Part shown: piece after piece, positions 1 to 8,599 of the stretch
How positions within the stretch are numbered: the first letter of the stretch is position 1
How the letters are laid out: the number at the start of each line of letters is the position of its first letter
From: Hydromonas sp.
Lineage (GTDB): Bacteria > Pseudomonadota > Gammaproteobacteria > Burkholderiales > Burkholderiaceae
Assembly (NCBI GenBank): GCA_017495165.1
Contig: JAFEII010000026.1
Coordinates: 1-64,000, forward strand
Reading direction: 5' to 3'
DNA length: 64,000 nucleotides
Position numbers and translations under genes: made by a program
The notes under the pieces: model-generated
What the model was told of the DNA's origin: nothing
What the model saw: only the letters and a program-made list of their open reading frames with translations
Databases searched by the model: none

Positions 1-118
1 TGCCGGGGCCTTGAGCCCCCTAAAGAGTCGTTCAAGACCAGGACGTTGATAGGTCGGGTGTGGAAGCGCAGTAATGCGTTAAGCTAACCGATACTAATTG
101 CTCGTGCGGCTTGACCCT
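1..118 (+). rRNA. rrl: 23S ribosomal RNA, 3' end (partial)
   Basis: The window opens inside the last part of a 23S rRNA. The sequence runs through the conserved 3' stretch GCTAACCGATACTAATTG and finishes at ...GGCTTGACCCT, the usual end of proteobacterial 23S. The body of the gene lies upstream of the window. The 5S gene follows 170 bases later on the same strand, the normal rrn order. The exact 3' processing point is inferred. Confidence 0.93.
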
Positions 119-288
119 ATAACTTTGATCACACGCCGCAAGGTGTGCATTGGTCAAGGAAGTTATGCCAAGTTGACGCATTCAAAAAGGTTGAAAGGCC
201 GGGTTAATAGCCTGGTTTAAAAGCCAAAATCTGATTCGAAATTCTATGAATTCGTTGTCTTGACCCGTGTCAAGATGACAACAAGTTA
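119..288 (+). other. 23S-5S internal transcribed spacer
   Basis: This is the spacer between the 23S end and the 5S start. It shows complementary blocks flanking the rRNA ends, for example TTGACCCGTGTCAA near 260-275, as expected for precursor processing stems. No tRNA is present in it. Confidence 0.7.
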
Positions 289-403
289 TGCCTGATGACC
301 ATAGCAAGTTGGTCCCACTCCTTCCCATCTCGAACAGGACAGTGAAACGACTTAGCGCCGATGATAGTGCGGATTCCCGTGTGAAAGTAGGTCATCGTCA
401 GGC
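289..403 (+). rRNA. rrf: 5S ribosomal RNA
   Basis: About 115 nt with typical 5S landmarks: the 5' arm TGCCTGATGACC pairs with the 3' arm GGTCATCGTCAGGC. The loop region contains CCCATCTCGAACAGGACAG, very close to the bacterial 5S consensus CCGAACTCAGAAGTG. It lies directly downstream of 23S and directly upstream of a strong terminator, so it ends the rrn operon. End positions are set by the terminal helix. Confidence 0.95.
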
Positions 404-415
404 TTTTATACCAAA

Positions 416-449
416 ATCCCCCAGCTCTTTGAGTTGGGGGATTTTTTTA
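416..449 (+). terminator. rRNA operon intrinsic terminator
   Basis: A stem of ten pairs (418-427 with 431-440, one G-U), extended by flanking A-T pairs, has a three-base loop and a seven-T run. It starts only about 12 bases after 5S. The symmetrical A/T flanks could also stop transcripts arriving from the minus-strand gene at 856-2820. Confidence 0.93.
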
Positions 450-450
450 A

Positions 451-855
451 TGTTGTATGAAGTGAGTGATGTTATATGAGCAGAACAATCTTGTCGATGT
501 GAGGATTGATAAAGTGAACGCGGCAACCCGAGTGCGTTGGGGTGCTGCGCGAGCCCAATTTACGATTGAGCGGCGTTAGGGGTTGAGTTTACAAATTCAG
601 TGCGTAGCCCACGTAGCCTGCCATGATCGATTTCTGCGAATCGCAGGTGGTGGGGTTTTTGGGAATGATTGCCGTGGAACGGCGACAAAAAACGTGCGAT
701 TCACTGCGCTCATGGCTGACTACGGCTTATGCGGGGTACGTGGTGCGGTTGTACGGAATGTGGTTGACAACGTCGTCTGTTTTGATTTTGGTCGTAAAGT
801 CCGTGCTTATTATATCTGCGAGTGGCTGATTTTGTCTGGGGTGTTGGCGCTTACA
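451..855. other. 405-bp gene-poor gap between rRNA operon and KAP NTPase
   Basis: Short open frames on the plus strand cover much of this stretch, but they overlap each other in different frames, have no convincing ribosome binding site and encode no recognisable motif. A small palindrome CTGCGAATCGCAG lies near 634-646. I see no RNA gene. It may be decayed sequence or a junction left when the neighbouring ATPase gene was acquired. Confidence 0.5.
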
Positions 856-2820
856 TTAGTCGCTGCCGCCTTCTAAAAATTGAAGAAAGCTGTTAGAAAA
901 TAACTGTTCTAAACGTGGTAGTTGATTTGCATTCAGTCGGTTTTGATATTCTTGAGTCAATTTGCCAAACCACTCCTTTTCTTCATTAAAGTTTTTCAAT
1001 CTTTGTCTCTGCCCTAAAAATGAAAAGACTTGATGCTTATCATCCACCGCTGCGCCACTTTCAATAAAAGCATCTAGAAAATCACTAATACAAACATTAG
1101 CTAACACTGGTGTTTTATCTAGAGATAGCCAAATCTTATCTTGTAACATCTCATTATTGACAATCATTTTGTGAAGCTCATCTAAATTGTTTTTACGTAT
1201 ATTCTCTAAAAAAGAGCTAGAGAATGCATTTGACAAATCTGTTTGGGTGTTTGATTTTTTAGATTTCACATAAGGGAGCACAGAGTCCTTAAAAGGCTTT
1301 TGACTATCTGAGTAATGAAAGTTAAGATCGAAACCATCTTGTGCAAATTGCAAAAGTTTTTCAGGCGCGATTCTGTCGATATGTGCCTTAGCTTGCTCAA
1401 TCAACTTGTTTATTTGCTCGTCATTGCCCTTGCCTAATAGATAGAGTAACAAATCACATGTTTGCAGCAGGTCATCTACCAATGGAAACCCTGATTCATC
1501 GCTAAAAAATATTGTCTTGGTGTTTTCTAATGCTTGATTAAAATCAGTTCGTGTCAAGTAACGATAATTTCTCAGTTGTTGCCATGGTTCGGGATTTTTC
1601 TGAAAAAATCTGCTGTTCTGAGTCAATGATTGTGAAAGCTCCTCCACATCACATGTGACGCCTACAATCAGTTGACGCCATAAGTTAGCACCCATGTGCT
1701 GGTCTTTTAAGTCAACAATATGTTCATAACGCTCAACTGAGAGACGTTCAGGAACAACAGCGCCGTTTAGAATTTCCTCAATACGCGTATCCAAATTCAC
1801 CGAACCAATTGCGTTGAGTAGTTTTTCAATATCGCTTGGATTTTTTCTGTACTCAATGGAAAGCACAACGTACTGCGCCAAGATGACTTCCAAAAACTGT
1901 GTATTTCCTTTCGATAAACTCGGTAAGGACTGATACACATGAGCAAAGTCTTGCATGACTCGCTTTAAGATTCTTAAATTTCCGTAACCCGATGCTTCAT
2001 GGATAGAAATCAACGTATCACGGTGCTTTTGAAGCAAGATTTGCACATCCAAATCATTTACAGGTTTCACAAAATCCTCAAACATACCTTTTAAATTATG
2101 CTGGACTTCAAAAGTGATGCCAATGAGTTTTTCTTTGACATCAGCATAATTATGTTGAAACTCATTTATTGTTTGCAGATTAAGAAGTTTCTCTTCATCT
2201 GCAAGAATGACCACATGCACATTTGAATGCTCTGTAAGGTTGTTGATGTAGCCTAAAATGACGGTCACATCCATATCAACACGCTCTAAATCATCAAAAA
2301 CGATGAATAACGGCTTGTTCTTAGATTTGCTGCCACTGAGCGGAACTTTGCTCGGGTCTACATCCAAACTCAACTCCATTTTTTCAAACGCATCCAAAAT
2401 AGAATGAGCTTTGCTCTTTCCAGCAGCTTCAGCGTTGTCGCTTTTGAAAATGTCATCAATATCAATTTTGAGCGAGGTTTTAATCATGCTTTTTGCAATA
2501 TTCCCCGCAAGTCCCAACCCCTTTCTTAACCTTGAAGTCATTAAAGACACTAATTTTGTCTCCACATCTTCAATGGTCTTGACTCCAAACAGGCTAATGT
2601 ACAAGTTGCGTTTAAGCTCTTTTACTTGAGGTGAGCCCGTATCATTTTGATTTTCATCGCTGGCGTTATACTTTTCGAGAAGCTTTTTTATAAACCATGT
2701 TTTGCCACGCCCCCATCCACCTTTAAGCAAAACTGCATATTGAGGGTTTACTAATGTCCTGTAGTAATCTAAATAATTCTCAATATGGACATTAAGATTT
2801 TGTGGGTCTGTGTTTGACAT
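856..2820 (-). CDS. KAP-family P-loop NTPase
   Basis: The protein has 654 residues. Near the N-terminus is a Walker A motif, GGWGRGKT at residues 34-41, and at about 170-181 a Walker B strand PLFIVFDDLERVD, the paired-aspartate form typical of KAP P-loop NTPases (the Kidins220/ARMS and PifA superfamily). The remaining 450 residues look helical and carry no second motif I recognise. No clear membrane segment is seen between Walker A and B, where many KAP proteins have them. The gene stands alone, its coding sequence is visibly richer in A+T than that of neighbours, and poorly coding DNA flanks it on both sides, which suggests horizontal acquisition. PifA of plasmid F excludes phage T7, so a defence role is possible but not shown. 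Confidence 0.8.
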   Translation of the reverse strand: MSNTDPQNLNVHIENYLDYYRTLVNPQYAVLLKGGWGRGKTWFIKKLLEKYNASDENQNDTGSPQVKELKRNLYISLFGVKTIEDVETKLVSLMTSRLRKGLGLAGNIAKSMIKTSLKIDIDDIFKSDNAEAAGKSKAHSILDAFEKMELSLDVDPSKVPLSGSKSKNKPLFIVFDDLERVDMDVTVILGYINNLTEHSNVHVVILADEEKLLNLQTINEFQHNYADVKEKLIGITFEVQHNLKGMFEDFVKPVNDLDVQILLQKHRDTLISIHEASGYGNLRILKRVMQDFAHVYQSLPSLSKGNTQFLEVILAQYVVLSIEYRKNPSDIEKLLNAIGSVNLDTRIEEILNGAVVPERLSVERYEHIVDLKDQHMGANLWRQLIVGVTCDVEELSQSLTQNSRFFQKNPEPWQQLRNYRYLTRTDFNQALENTKTIFFSDESGFPLVDDLLQTCDLLLYLLGKGNDEQINKLIEQAKAHIDRIAPEKLLQFAQDGFDLNFHYSDSQKPFKDSVLPYVKSKKSNTQTDLSNAFSSSFLENIRKNNLDELHKMIVNNEMLQDKIWLSLDKTPVLANVCISDFLDAFIESGAAVDDKHQVFSFLGQRQRLKNFNEEKEWFGKLTQEYQNRLNANQLPRLEQLFSNSFLQFLEGGSD

Positions 2821-3153
2821 TGCATGCTCGAGTTCGTTATGGATTAAAGAAGGTGGGATGACCTGTGTTGACTAAAGTGGACGTTAAAAGTTCAAAGATT
2901 TTGAACGGCTGTCAACTCAAATTGTCTGGCAAATTAAGCGGGCGGGGTGTATGGGATGGTTACCATCGGAGTTGATACAGCAGTGGCTCGCATTCGCCCA
3001 GTAATGCAGCGCACGCCTAACAAGAACGCAACCTTTGAGTCTACTCAAGCACGTCCTCCTAAAACCCCACAGATTTTGTTGAAATCCCCCTCAAAACCTT
3101 TCAAACAAACAGGCGCGCCCTTCATTGTGTTGGTGGCAAAGCTGGTTGGTAGG
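2821..3153. other. 333-bp gap between KAP NTPase and DUF4254 gene
   Basis: A plus-strand open frame crosses this gap and runs antisense into the 3' end of the DUF4254 gene. It has no good ribosome binding site and no recognisable motif, so I do not call it. The gap also holds whatever promoter drives the KAP gene (upstream of 2820 on the minus strand), but no convincing -35/-10 pair was identified. Confidence 0.4.
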
Positions 3154-3780
3154 CTAACGTGTTTTGACTGTTTCTTTGACCAACTCTGGGTTCAGTGTTT
3201 TGTCGTTGTACATTTTGAATTGACGGTAAATTTTGTAGTATGCGCGGCCGGCTTGCGCATCTGCGAGTAATTCGTCCAAGCAGGCGCCCAGGTCGTGGCG
3301 CTGCTCAATGAGGGCGGCGAGTTTGGCTGTGCAGGTGTTGATGTGGGCGTCGTCTACGTCGGTGCGCATGGTTTGGGCGGTCATGGCTTTGATTTTTAGG
3401 CTCATGATTGACATGCGGTCGATCATTGCGCCTGCGGTCTCTGAGTGGAGGCGTGCGGTGCTGGTGTTGATTTGACGTTGCGCGAGCTGTACCAAAACCT
3501 CTTCGTCCACGCGTTCGGTTGCGTCGTTGCGGGCTTGGTTGAAGCCGTCAATGCGTCGTTTGTTGGTGGCGATGTCGTCGGATGATACGGTGGTGCGCCG
3601 CGCTAAGTCTTCTTCTGCCCATAAATCGGCGTTGTTTTTGTGGTTGTTGGCAATCCATTGCCATACGGTGATTTCGTGCGGCTCGTTGTTGCTGATTGGG
3701 TGTGCTGGGCTTGCTCCGTGATTGGCCGCGTCATGAAATGCCATGATGTGTTGCGCGATGATGCTGCTAAAAAAAGTCAT
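3154..3780 (-). CDS. DUF4254 family protein
   Basis: The protein has 208 residues from the ATG at 3780, chosen because AAGGA lies upstream with good spacing; an in-frame upstream extension would overlap galE. The sequence starts MTFFSSIIAQHIMAFHD and is helical and charged, with a pattern (WxW near the N-terminus, LARRTTV, RRxDGFNxARND) matching the DUF4254 family as I recall it, often found in polysaccharide and LPS loci. No catalytic motif is visible. It is the last gene of the kdsD-kdsC-lptCAB-galE run, 23 bases after galE, so an envelope glycan role is a reasonable inference from context only. Confidence 0.75.
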   Translation of the reverse strand: MTFFSSIIAQHIMAFHDAANHGASPAHPISNNEPHEITVWQWIANNHKNNADLWAEEDLARRTTVSSDDIATNKRRIDGFNQARNDATERVDEEVLVQLAQRQINTSTARLHSETAGAMIDRMSIMSLKIKAMTAQTMRTDVDDAHINTCTAKLAALIEQRHDLGACLDELLADAQAGRAYYKIYRQFKMYNDKTLNPELVKETVKTR

Positions 3781-3803
3781 ACACGTTCCTTGGTTTATTG
3801 GGT

Positions 3804-4820
3804 TTAAGATGAAAAACCGTTTGGATTGTTTTTTTGCCAGCGCCAAGCGTCGGCGCACATGTCGGCTGTGGTGCGTTTGGTGCTAAAGCCGAGCAAGTCT
3901 TTGGCGCGTTGCGGGTTTGCGAGTAATACGGCGACGTCGCCTGCGCGGCGCGGTGCAATTTTGTATGGGATGGTTTGGCCTGTGACCATTTCAAATGTGC
4001 GTACCAGTTGTAGTACGGATACGGGTTCGCCTGAGCCTAAGTTAACGGTGAATGAGGGCTCGCCTTTGAGCAAGTGTGCGAGCGCCAATACGTGGCCGTC
4101 TGCCAAGTCCATGACGTGAATGTAGTCGCGCTCGCCTGTGCCGTCAGTGGTGCCGTAGTCGTTGCCCCAAACCGATAAATAGTCGCGTTGCCCAATGGCG
4201 ACTTGTTGAATGTAGGGCATTAAGTTGTTGGGGATGCCGTTGGGGTGTTCGCCAATTAAGCCGCTTGGGTGTGCGCCTACTGGGTTGAAATAGCGCAACA
4301 TGGCAAAGCGCAGGTTGGGGTCGGTGTGGGCGATGTCGTTGATGATGCGTTCCATCATGACTTTGGTTTGGCCGTATGGGCTGTTGGCTGCGAGCGGCGC
4401 GTCTTCAACAAATGGTGGCTTTGCGTCTTCGCTGTACACGGTGGCCGATGAGCTTAGGACGATGTGCGCGACTTTGGCCGCTTGCATGGCGTTGAGCACG
4501 CTCAATAGGCCAACGACGTTGTTGTGGTAGTAGGCGAGCGGGCGGGCAACGGATTCTCCAACCGCTTTGAGTGCGGCAAAGTGAATGACTGCGTGGATGT
4601 TGTGCGTGCGCATGACCTGTGTGAGGCTTTGGGTGTCCAGGATGTCCAGTTCAATTAGGCTGGGGGTTTTGCCGCAAATTTCTGCAATGCGCGGGACGAT
4701 TTTGGGGGATGAATTGACGAAATTGTCGAGTAAAATCGGGTTATGGCCTTGCTCGATGAGCGTGATGGCGGTGTGTGCCGCAATGTAGCCTGTACCGCCG
4801 GTGAGTAAAATATTTTGCAT
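3804..4820 (-). CDS. galE: UDP-glucose 4-epimerase
   Basis: GalE interconverts UDP-glucose and UDP-galactose using tightly bound NAD, feeding LPS and capsule sugars. From the ATG at 4820 it has 338 residues, the length of the E. coli enzyme; AAAGGG lies just upstream. The start MQNILLTGGTGYIAAHT is the Rossmann dinucleotide motif. The active-site SSS/T and YxxxK elements appear as LSSSATVYS and SPYGQTK. The third position of the usual GxxGxxG (GYIGSHT in many homologues) is alanine here, a mild deviation. It follows lptB by 34 bases on the same strand and is probably co-transcribed with the LPS genes. Confidence 0.95.
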   Translation of the reverse strand: MQNILLTGGTGYIAAHTAITLIEQGHNPILLDNFVNSSPKIVPRIAEICGKTPSLIELDILDTQSLTQVMRTHNIHAVIHFAALKAVGESVARPLAYYHNNVVGLLSVLNAMQAAKVAHIVLSSSATVYSEDAKPPFVEDAPLAANSPYGQTKVMMERIINDIAHTDPNLRFAMLRYFNPVGAHPSGLIGEHPNGIPNNLMPYIQQVAIGQRDYLSVWGNDYGTTDGTGERDYIHVMDLADGHVLALAHLLKGEPSFTVNLGSGEPVSVLQLVRTFEMVTGQTIPYKIAPRRAGDVAVLLANPQRAKDLLGFSTKRTTADMCADAWRWQKNNPNGFSS

Positions 4821-4854
4821 AAGCCCTTTCGTGTCAAATTCAAATATGCGCTGC

Positions 4855-5607
4855 TTACATAGAAAAATCTTCACCCAAATACACTTTGCGCACGGCGTCG
4901 TTTTCGATAATTTCGGCGGCGCTGCCGTGGGCAAGTACGTGTCCCTCGCTGATGATGTAAGCGCGGTCACAAATGCCAAGGGTTTCGCGCACGTTGTGGT
5001 CTGTGATGAGGACGCCGATATTGCGTTTGACCAAGAAGCCGATAATTTTTTGAATGTCGATGACGGCGATGGGGTCAACGCCTGCAAATGGCTCGTCAAG
5101 CAGGACAAATTTTGGGCGCGTGGCCAAGGTGCGGGCGATTTCAACACGGCGGCGCTCGCCGCCTGACAGCGCTGGCGCTGGGCTGTGCAAAATATGACCA
5201 ATTTGCAAGTCGGCCACCAAGTCGTGCAGTTCTTGATTGATTTTGGCGCGTTTTAAACGTTTGCCGTTTGCGTCTACTTGTAGCTCCAGTACGGCGCGAA
5301 TGTTTTCCTCAACCGTGAGTTGGCGAAAAATCGAGGCTTCTTGGGGCAAATAAGACAAACCCAAACGTGCGCGTTTGTGCATGGGCAGTTTGTGGATGGG
5401 TTGACCATCAAGCGTGATATTACCTGCATCCGTGCCAACCAAACCAACCACCATGTAAAAACAAGTGGTTTTGCCTGCGCCATTTGGGCCGAGTAGGCCG
5501 ACCACTTCGCCGCTGCTGATTTCAAAACCAACCTCTTTGACCACGGTGCGTGAGCCGTAGGTTTTTTTGAGTTGACTGGCGCGGAGTAAAATAGTGGGTG
5601 TGCTCAT
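4855..5607 (-). CDS. lptB: LPS export ABC transporter ATP-binding protein LptB
   Basis: LptB is the cytoplasmic ATPase of the LptB2FG transporter that extracts LPS from the inner membrane. The 250 residues contain Walker A GPNGAGKT, the signature LSGGERRRVEIAR, Walker B FVLLDEPFAGVDP and the H-loop TDHNVRE. YLPQEASIFRQLTVEEN is the Q-loop and LptB-specific region. It begins one base after lptA ends, indicating translational coupling. lptF and lptG are not in this window, as is usual. It is very similar in pattern and length to the E. coli protein. Confidence 0.97.
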   Translation of the reverse strand: MSTPTILLRASQLKKTYGSRTVVKEVGFEISSGEVVGLLGPNGAGKTTCFYMVVGLVGTDAGNITLDGQPIHKLPMHKRARLGLSYLPQEASIFRQLTVEENIRAVLELQVDANGKRLKRAKINQELHDLVADLQIGHILHSPAPALSGGERRRVEIARTLATRPKFVLLDEPFAGVDPIAVIDIQKIIGFLVKRNIGVLITDHNVRETLGICDRAYIISEGHVLAHGSAAEIIENDAVRKVYLGEDFSM

Positions 5608-5608
5608 G

Positions 5609-6157
5609 TTATTTGCTCTGTGTGTTTGGGGTGATAATCATGCGCGTGCGCCCCGTTCCGCCGGGCAGTGCGTGCGATTCAAATAGTTCGGTGAGCTGGT
5701 TGTAAACGAGTTCGTCGCCGTCCAGTTTGTCCAGCAAGTTGCCATTTGCGCCCAAGCGGCGCATTTGGGCGGTTTGCGAGAACTGCACCAAGTTTTGCTT
5801 GCCATCGTAAATTAAGACTTTGCCTTGACCTTTGATGGTCTCATTCGTGCCTTGGCGCTTTTGTTCAAACTTAACCAAGCCGTTGCCATTCATGGTGGCG
5901 GTTGCGTATTGGTAGCCTTCTGGGTCAACAATGGTTTCAACATTGTCCGCCTCGATTTTCATAGAGCCTTGAATCAAAATCACCCGCCCTTTAAATAATG
6001 AGGTTTGCGTGACGTCCGTGTACACCGCGCTGTCCGCCTCAACTTTTAGCGGCAAAGCGCGCTCGTTGGGCGCTTTTTTGGTGGTTTTTGCGGGCAAATT
6101 GGCGCTGCTCAATAAAGCAATGGCCAGACATGCGGCGATGTTCTTTTTGGATAACAT
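5609..6157 (-). CDS. lptA: LPS transport periplasmic protein LptA
   Basis: LptA forms the periplasmic bridge that carries LPS to the outer membrane. The 182 residues start with a signal peptide (MLSKKNIAACLAIALLSSA, cleavage probably after NLPAK or nearby). The OstA-like beta-jellyroll pattern follows: VEADSAVYTDVTQTSLFKGRV, then IEADNVE and a second repeat with GKVLIYDGKQN. AAGGAA lies 5 bases before the ATG, inside the end of lptC. It sits between lptC and lptB in the conserved order. Confidence 0.93.
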   Translation of the reverse strand: MLSKKNIAACLAIALLSSANLPAKTTKKAPNERALPLKVEADSAVYTDVTQTSLFKGRVILIQGSMKIEADNVETIVDPEGYQYATATMNGNGLVKFEQKRQGTNETIKGQGKVLIYDGKQNLVQFSQTAQMRRLGANGNLLDKLDGDELVYNQLTELFESHALPGGTGRTRMIITPNTQSK

Positions 6158-6159
6158 GT

Positions 6160-6834
6160 TTATTCCTTGGTTTTGGCGGCAACGCCGTAAATGAGCGCGT
6201 GGATGCGCTGTTTTTTTGTGCCGTTTAGCATCAAATCACGGGTTTGATAGTCGTATATAAAGCCTGCGCCGGTCATGACGCTTTTGCCTTGGGTGACTTT
6301 AAATGGCAATTCGGTGTGGGCTTTGCCGTCATATAAATTGACTTCAACCGCATCGGTGGTCAAAACCATTTCGGCGGCATCATCAAACGCGGCGCGGGTG
6401 AGCTTGACATCGCCAGACAGCACAATCGTGTGGCTATCGTCCGTCCACACCCCTGTTGCGCCTGTTGCGGTAACCTTTGGCTGGCCAATTGGTGTGGCCT
6501 CTAATGTGACGGTTTGCAGATTGCCGTCTTTGGATCCGTAGTGCGCGAGCGAGCCGCCTGTCATCACAAAGCCAATCGAGCCGTCTTTGTTGGTGCGATT
6601 GAGTGTGAGTTCTTGGACGAATGCGTCAATCAGCTCGGGGTGTTTTTCGGGCGCGGCTTTAACTGGCGCTTTGTTTTGCTTAATCCACCAATAACTGCCG
6701 CCCGCCAATGCGAGCAACAGCAATAAATAAATAACATTGGGCAAGTGAAAGCGCGTCCAATAACGCCAGCGCGATGCGCTGGTTTTGGTTGGATTGCTCG
6801 GCGGATTGGGGGTTGGGTGGTTTTTAGAATCCAT
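6160..6834 (-). CDS. lptC: LPS export protein LptC
   Basis: LptC is the single-span inner-membrane component that passes LPS from LptB2FG to LptA. The 224 residues have a hydrophilic N-terminus of about 30 residues and then one membrane helix (NVIYLLLLLALAGGSYWWI, roughly residues 34-52). A beta-rich periplasmic domain with the LptC/OstA-type pattern follows (ATGVWTDDSHTIVLSGDVKLTR). Only three bases separate it from kdsC and two from lptA, so it is part of a tight operon. Confidence 0.92.
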   Translation of the reverse strand: MDSKNHPTPNPPSNPTKTSASRWRYWTRFHLPNVIYLLLLLALAGGSYWWIKQNKAPVKAAPEKHPELIDAFVQELTLNRTNKDGSIGFVMTGGSLAHYGSKDGNLQTVTLEATPIGQPKVTATGATGVWTDDSHTIVLSGDVKLTRAAFDDAAEMVLTTDAVEVNLYDGKAHTELPFKVTQGKSVMTGAGFIYDYQTRDLMLNGTKKQRIHALIYGVAAKTKE

Positions 6835-6837
6835 GAA

Positions 6838-7428
6838 TCACATCATCTTTAATTGGGCGGTCACATCGTCGCGCAGATACGGTGCGTATGCAAGCGCGAG
6901 CTTGTTGGTGGCAAATAAAATCAGTTCTGAGAGTTCGCGGACTGCGCCTGCGCCGCCGCTCGCATCGCTCACCCAATGCGCGGCTGCGCGGGCTAAAAAA
7001 TGCCCGTTTGGCACGGAGCAGGCCAAGCCGACTTGGCGCAAAATTGGCAAATCAATCACATCGTCGCCCATGTAGGCGCATTCATTTAGGCCAACTTGCG
7101 CGGTTTGTAGCAGTTGATTGAGCGCAGCGCCTTTGTCTTGAGCGCCTTGTAAAACGTGGTGGATTTTGAGGTCACGCGCCCGTGCTGCGGTCACAGCTGA
7201 GTCGCGCCCGCTGATAATGGCGAGCTGCGTGCCGGTTTGGCGCAGTAATTGCAAACCCAAACCGTCTTGGACGTAAAACGATTTGAGCATTTCGCCATCG
7301 CGGTTGTAGTCCAAATAACCGGTGGTTAGGACGCCGTCCACGTCTAAAATCAGCAGTTTGACTTGCGCGGCTTTGGCAATCACCTCTGCACTGGGCATGG
7401 TTTTAGGTTGGTATAAGTGATTGGACAT
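6838..7428 (-). CDS. kdsC: 3-deoxy-D-manno-octulosonate 8-phosphate phosphatase KdsC
   Basis: KdsC hydrolyses Kdo-8-phosphate to Kdo. The ATG at 7428 is preferred because AAAGGT precedes it by 6-7 bases; a TTG seven codons upstream is possible but lacks a site. The 196-residue haloacid-dehalogenase phosphatase has motif I LLILDVDGVLTTG, motif II IISGRDS, and motif III YMGDDVIDLP. The C-terminal tail closes over the active site in this cap-less tetrameric family. It is followed directly by lptC. Confidence 0.95.
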   Translation of the reverse strand: MSNHLYQPKTMPSAEVIAKAAQVKLLILDVDGVLTTGYLDYNRDGEMLKSFYVQDGLGLQLLRQTGTQLAIISGRDSAVTAARARDLKIHHVLQGAQDKGAALNQLLQTAQVGLNECAYMGDDVIDLPILRQVGLACSVPNGHFLARAAAHWVSDASGGAGAVRELSELILFATNKLALAYAPYLRDDVTAQLKMM

Positions 7429-7478
7429 TACGAGACCTTTGCGCCGCAAAGTAACAACCTACTTTGCTGCGATTCGAC

Positions 7479-7509
7479 AAAATTTGTTTGGGAAACCCGA
7501 ACAAATTTT
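7479..7509. terminator. 14-bp perfect hairpin between kdsD and kdsC
   Basis: Arms 7479-7492 and 7496-7509 pair over 14 positions (one G-T) around a three-base loop. On the minus strand the downstream arm ends in AAATTTT and is not followed by a long T run. It could be a terminator or attenuator between kdsD and kdsC, or an RNA stability element, because the surrounding 172-bp gap separates genes of one pathway. Confidence 0.55.
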
Positions 7510-7600
7510 AGGTAAAAAACATGAAAAATCCGCAGTGTCCGCAATTTTTCAGCCTCCAAAAGTAGAGACGGTTGAGTTGGTTGGTTATGCAAAACGCTCA

Positions 7601-8599
7601 TTACATGACCTGTGCAGAAAATAAATCGTGAATATTGAGCGCGCCGACCAAGTGCTGCGCATCGTCGAGTACCAGAAGCTGAGAAATTTTGTGGGTTTGG
7701 AGTAAATCAACCGCAGATACGGCCAGCACATCAGGCGCAATGGCGCGTGGTTTTGGATTCATGACATCGTTCACGCTGAGCGTGCGCACGTCGCGGTTTT
7801 TTTCAAACAAACGGCGCACGTCGCCATCGGTAATCACGCCCAACGCAACATCATTGGCATCGACAATTGCCACAAACCCCATGTGTTTGGCGCTCATCTC
7901 AAACAGCGCTGCGGTGAGCGGCGCGTGTTGCGCAATTTTTGGGACTTTATCGCCGGTGCGCATGATTTGGTGCACGTAGGTGAGCAGTTTTTTGCCCAAT
8001 GTGCCACCAGGGTGCGAGCGGGCAAAATCGGCCTCGTTAAAACCGCGCACTTTGAGTAAAACCACAGCCAATGCGTCGCCCAAAGCCATGGCTGCGGTGG
8101 TGCTGGCGGTTGGGGCTAAATTAAGCGGGCAGGCCTCTTGTGAGACTTTGACCAATAAATGCACGTCAGCGAGCTGCGCCAAGGGTGAATTTGGATTGCT
8201 GGTCATGGCTATGACTTGCGTGCCAAAGCGTTTGACAACGGGCAATACCGCGAGCAACTCTTCGGATTTGCCTGAGTTGGAGAGCGCCAGCACCACGTCA
8301 TTTGGCATAATCATGCCCAAATCGCCGTGGCTGGCCTCAGCAGGGTGAACAAAAAAAGCAGGCGTGCCTGTGGAGGCAAACGTGGCGGCGATTTTGCGCG
8401 CAATGTGGCCTGATTTTCCCATGCCCGATACGACCACGCGGCCTGTGCATGCGAGTAGCGTGCGAATCGCCAGCACAAACTGGGCGTCGAGTTGGGTGGT
8501 CATTTCAGTCAATGCGGCCGCTTCAATGGTCAGCACTTCGCGTGCAGCGGCGAGTAAGTCAAGCTCATTGAGCAGCGGGAATTGGTTGGCAATAGTCAT
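7601..8599 (-). CDS. kdsD: arabinose-5-phosphate isomerase KdsD
   Basis: KdsD converts ribulose-5-phosphate to arabinose-5-phosphate, the first step to Kdo. The 332 residues contain an N-terminal SIS domain with VVSGMGKSGHIARKIAATF and the HPAEASHGDLGM and LSNSGKSEELL motifs. The conserved ARSHPGGTLGKKLL linker and two C-terminal CBS repeats (about 205-330) follow. It is the first gene of the minus-strand LPS cluster and diverges from the antiporter gene at 8827. The 172-bp gap to kdsC holds a hairpin, so kdsC may also have its own promoter. Confidence 0.96.
   Translation of the reverse strand: MTIANQFPLLNELDLLAAAREVLTIEAAALTEMTTQLDAQFVLAIRTLLACTGRVVVSGMGKSGHIARKIAATFASTGTPAFFVHPAEASHGDLGMIMPNDVVLALSNSGKSEELLAVLPVVKRFGTQVIAMTSNPNSPLAQLADVHLLVKVSQEACPLNLAPTASTTAAMALGDALAVVLLKVRGFNEADFARSHPGGTLGKKLLTYVHQIMRTGDKVPKIAQHAPLTAALFEMSAKHMGFVAIVDANDVALGVITDGDVRRLFEKNRDVRTLSVNDVMNPKPRAIAPDVLAVSAVDLLQTHKISQLLVLDDAQHLVGALNIHDLFSAQVM

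Noticed and set aside
583-876. Plus-strand open frames between the rRNA operon and the KAP gene
   Set aside because: Two overlapping frames, no ribosome site, no motif and composition like random translation.
3010-3150. GCCTAAC sequence near 3016 that resembles half of an integron attC site
   Set aside because: No matching GTTRRRY partner or hairpin-forming centre was found in the expected distance, and no integrase gene is present.
2947-3270. 107-codon plus-strand frame in the KAP/DUF4254 gap
   Set aside because: It runs antisense into the DUF4254 gene, lacks a ribosome site and a recognisable domain.
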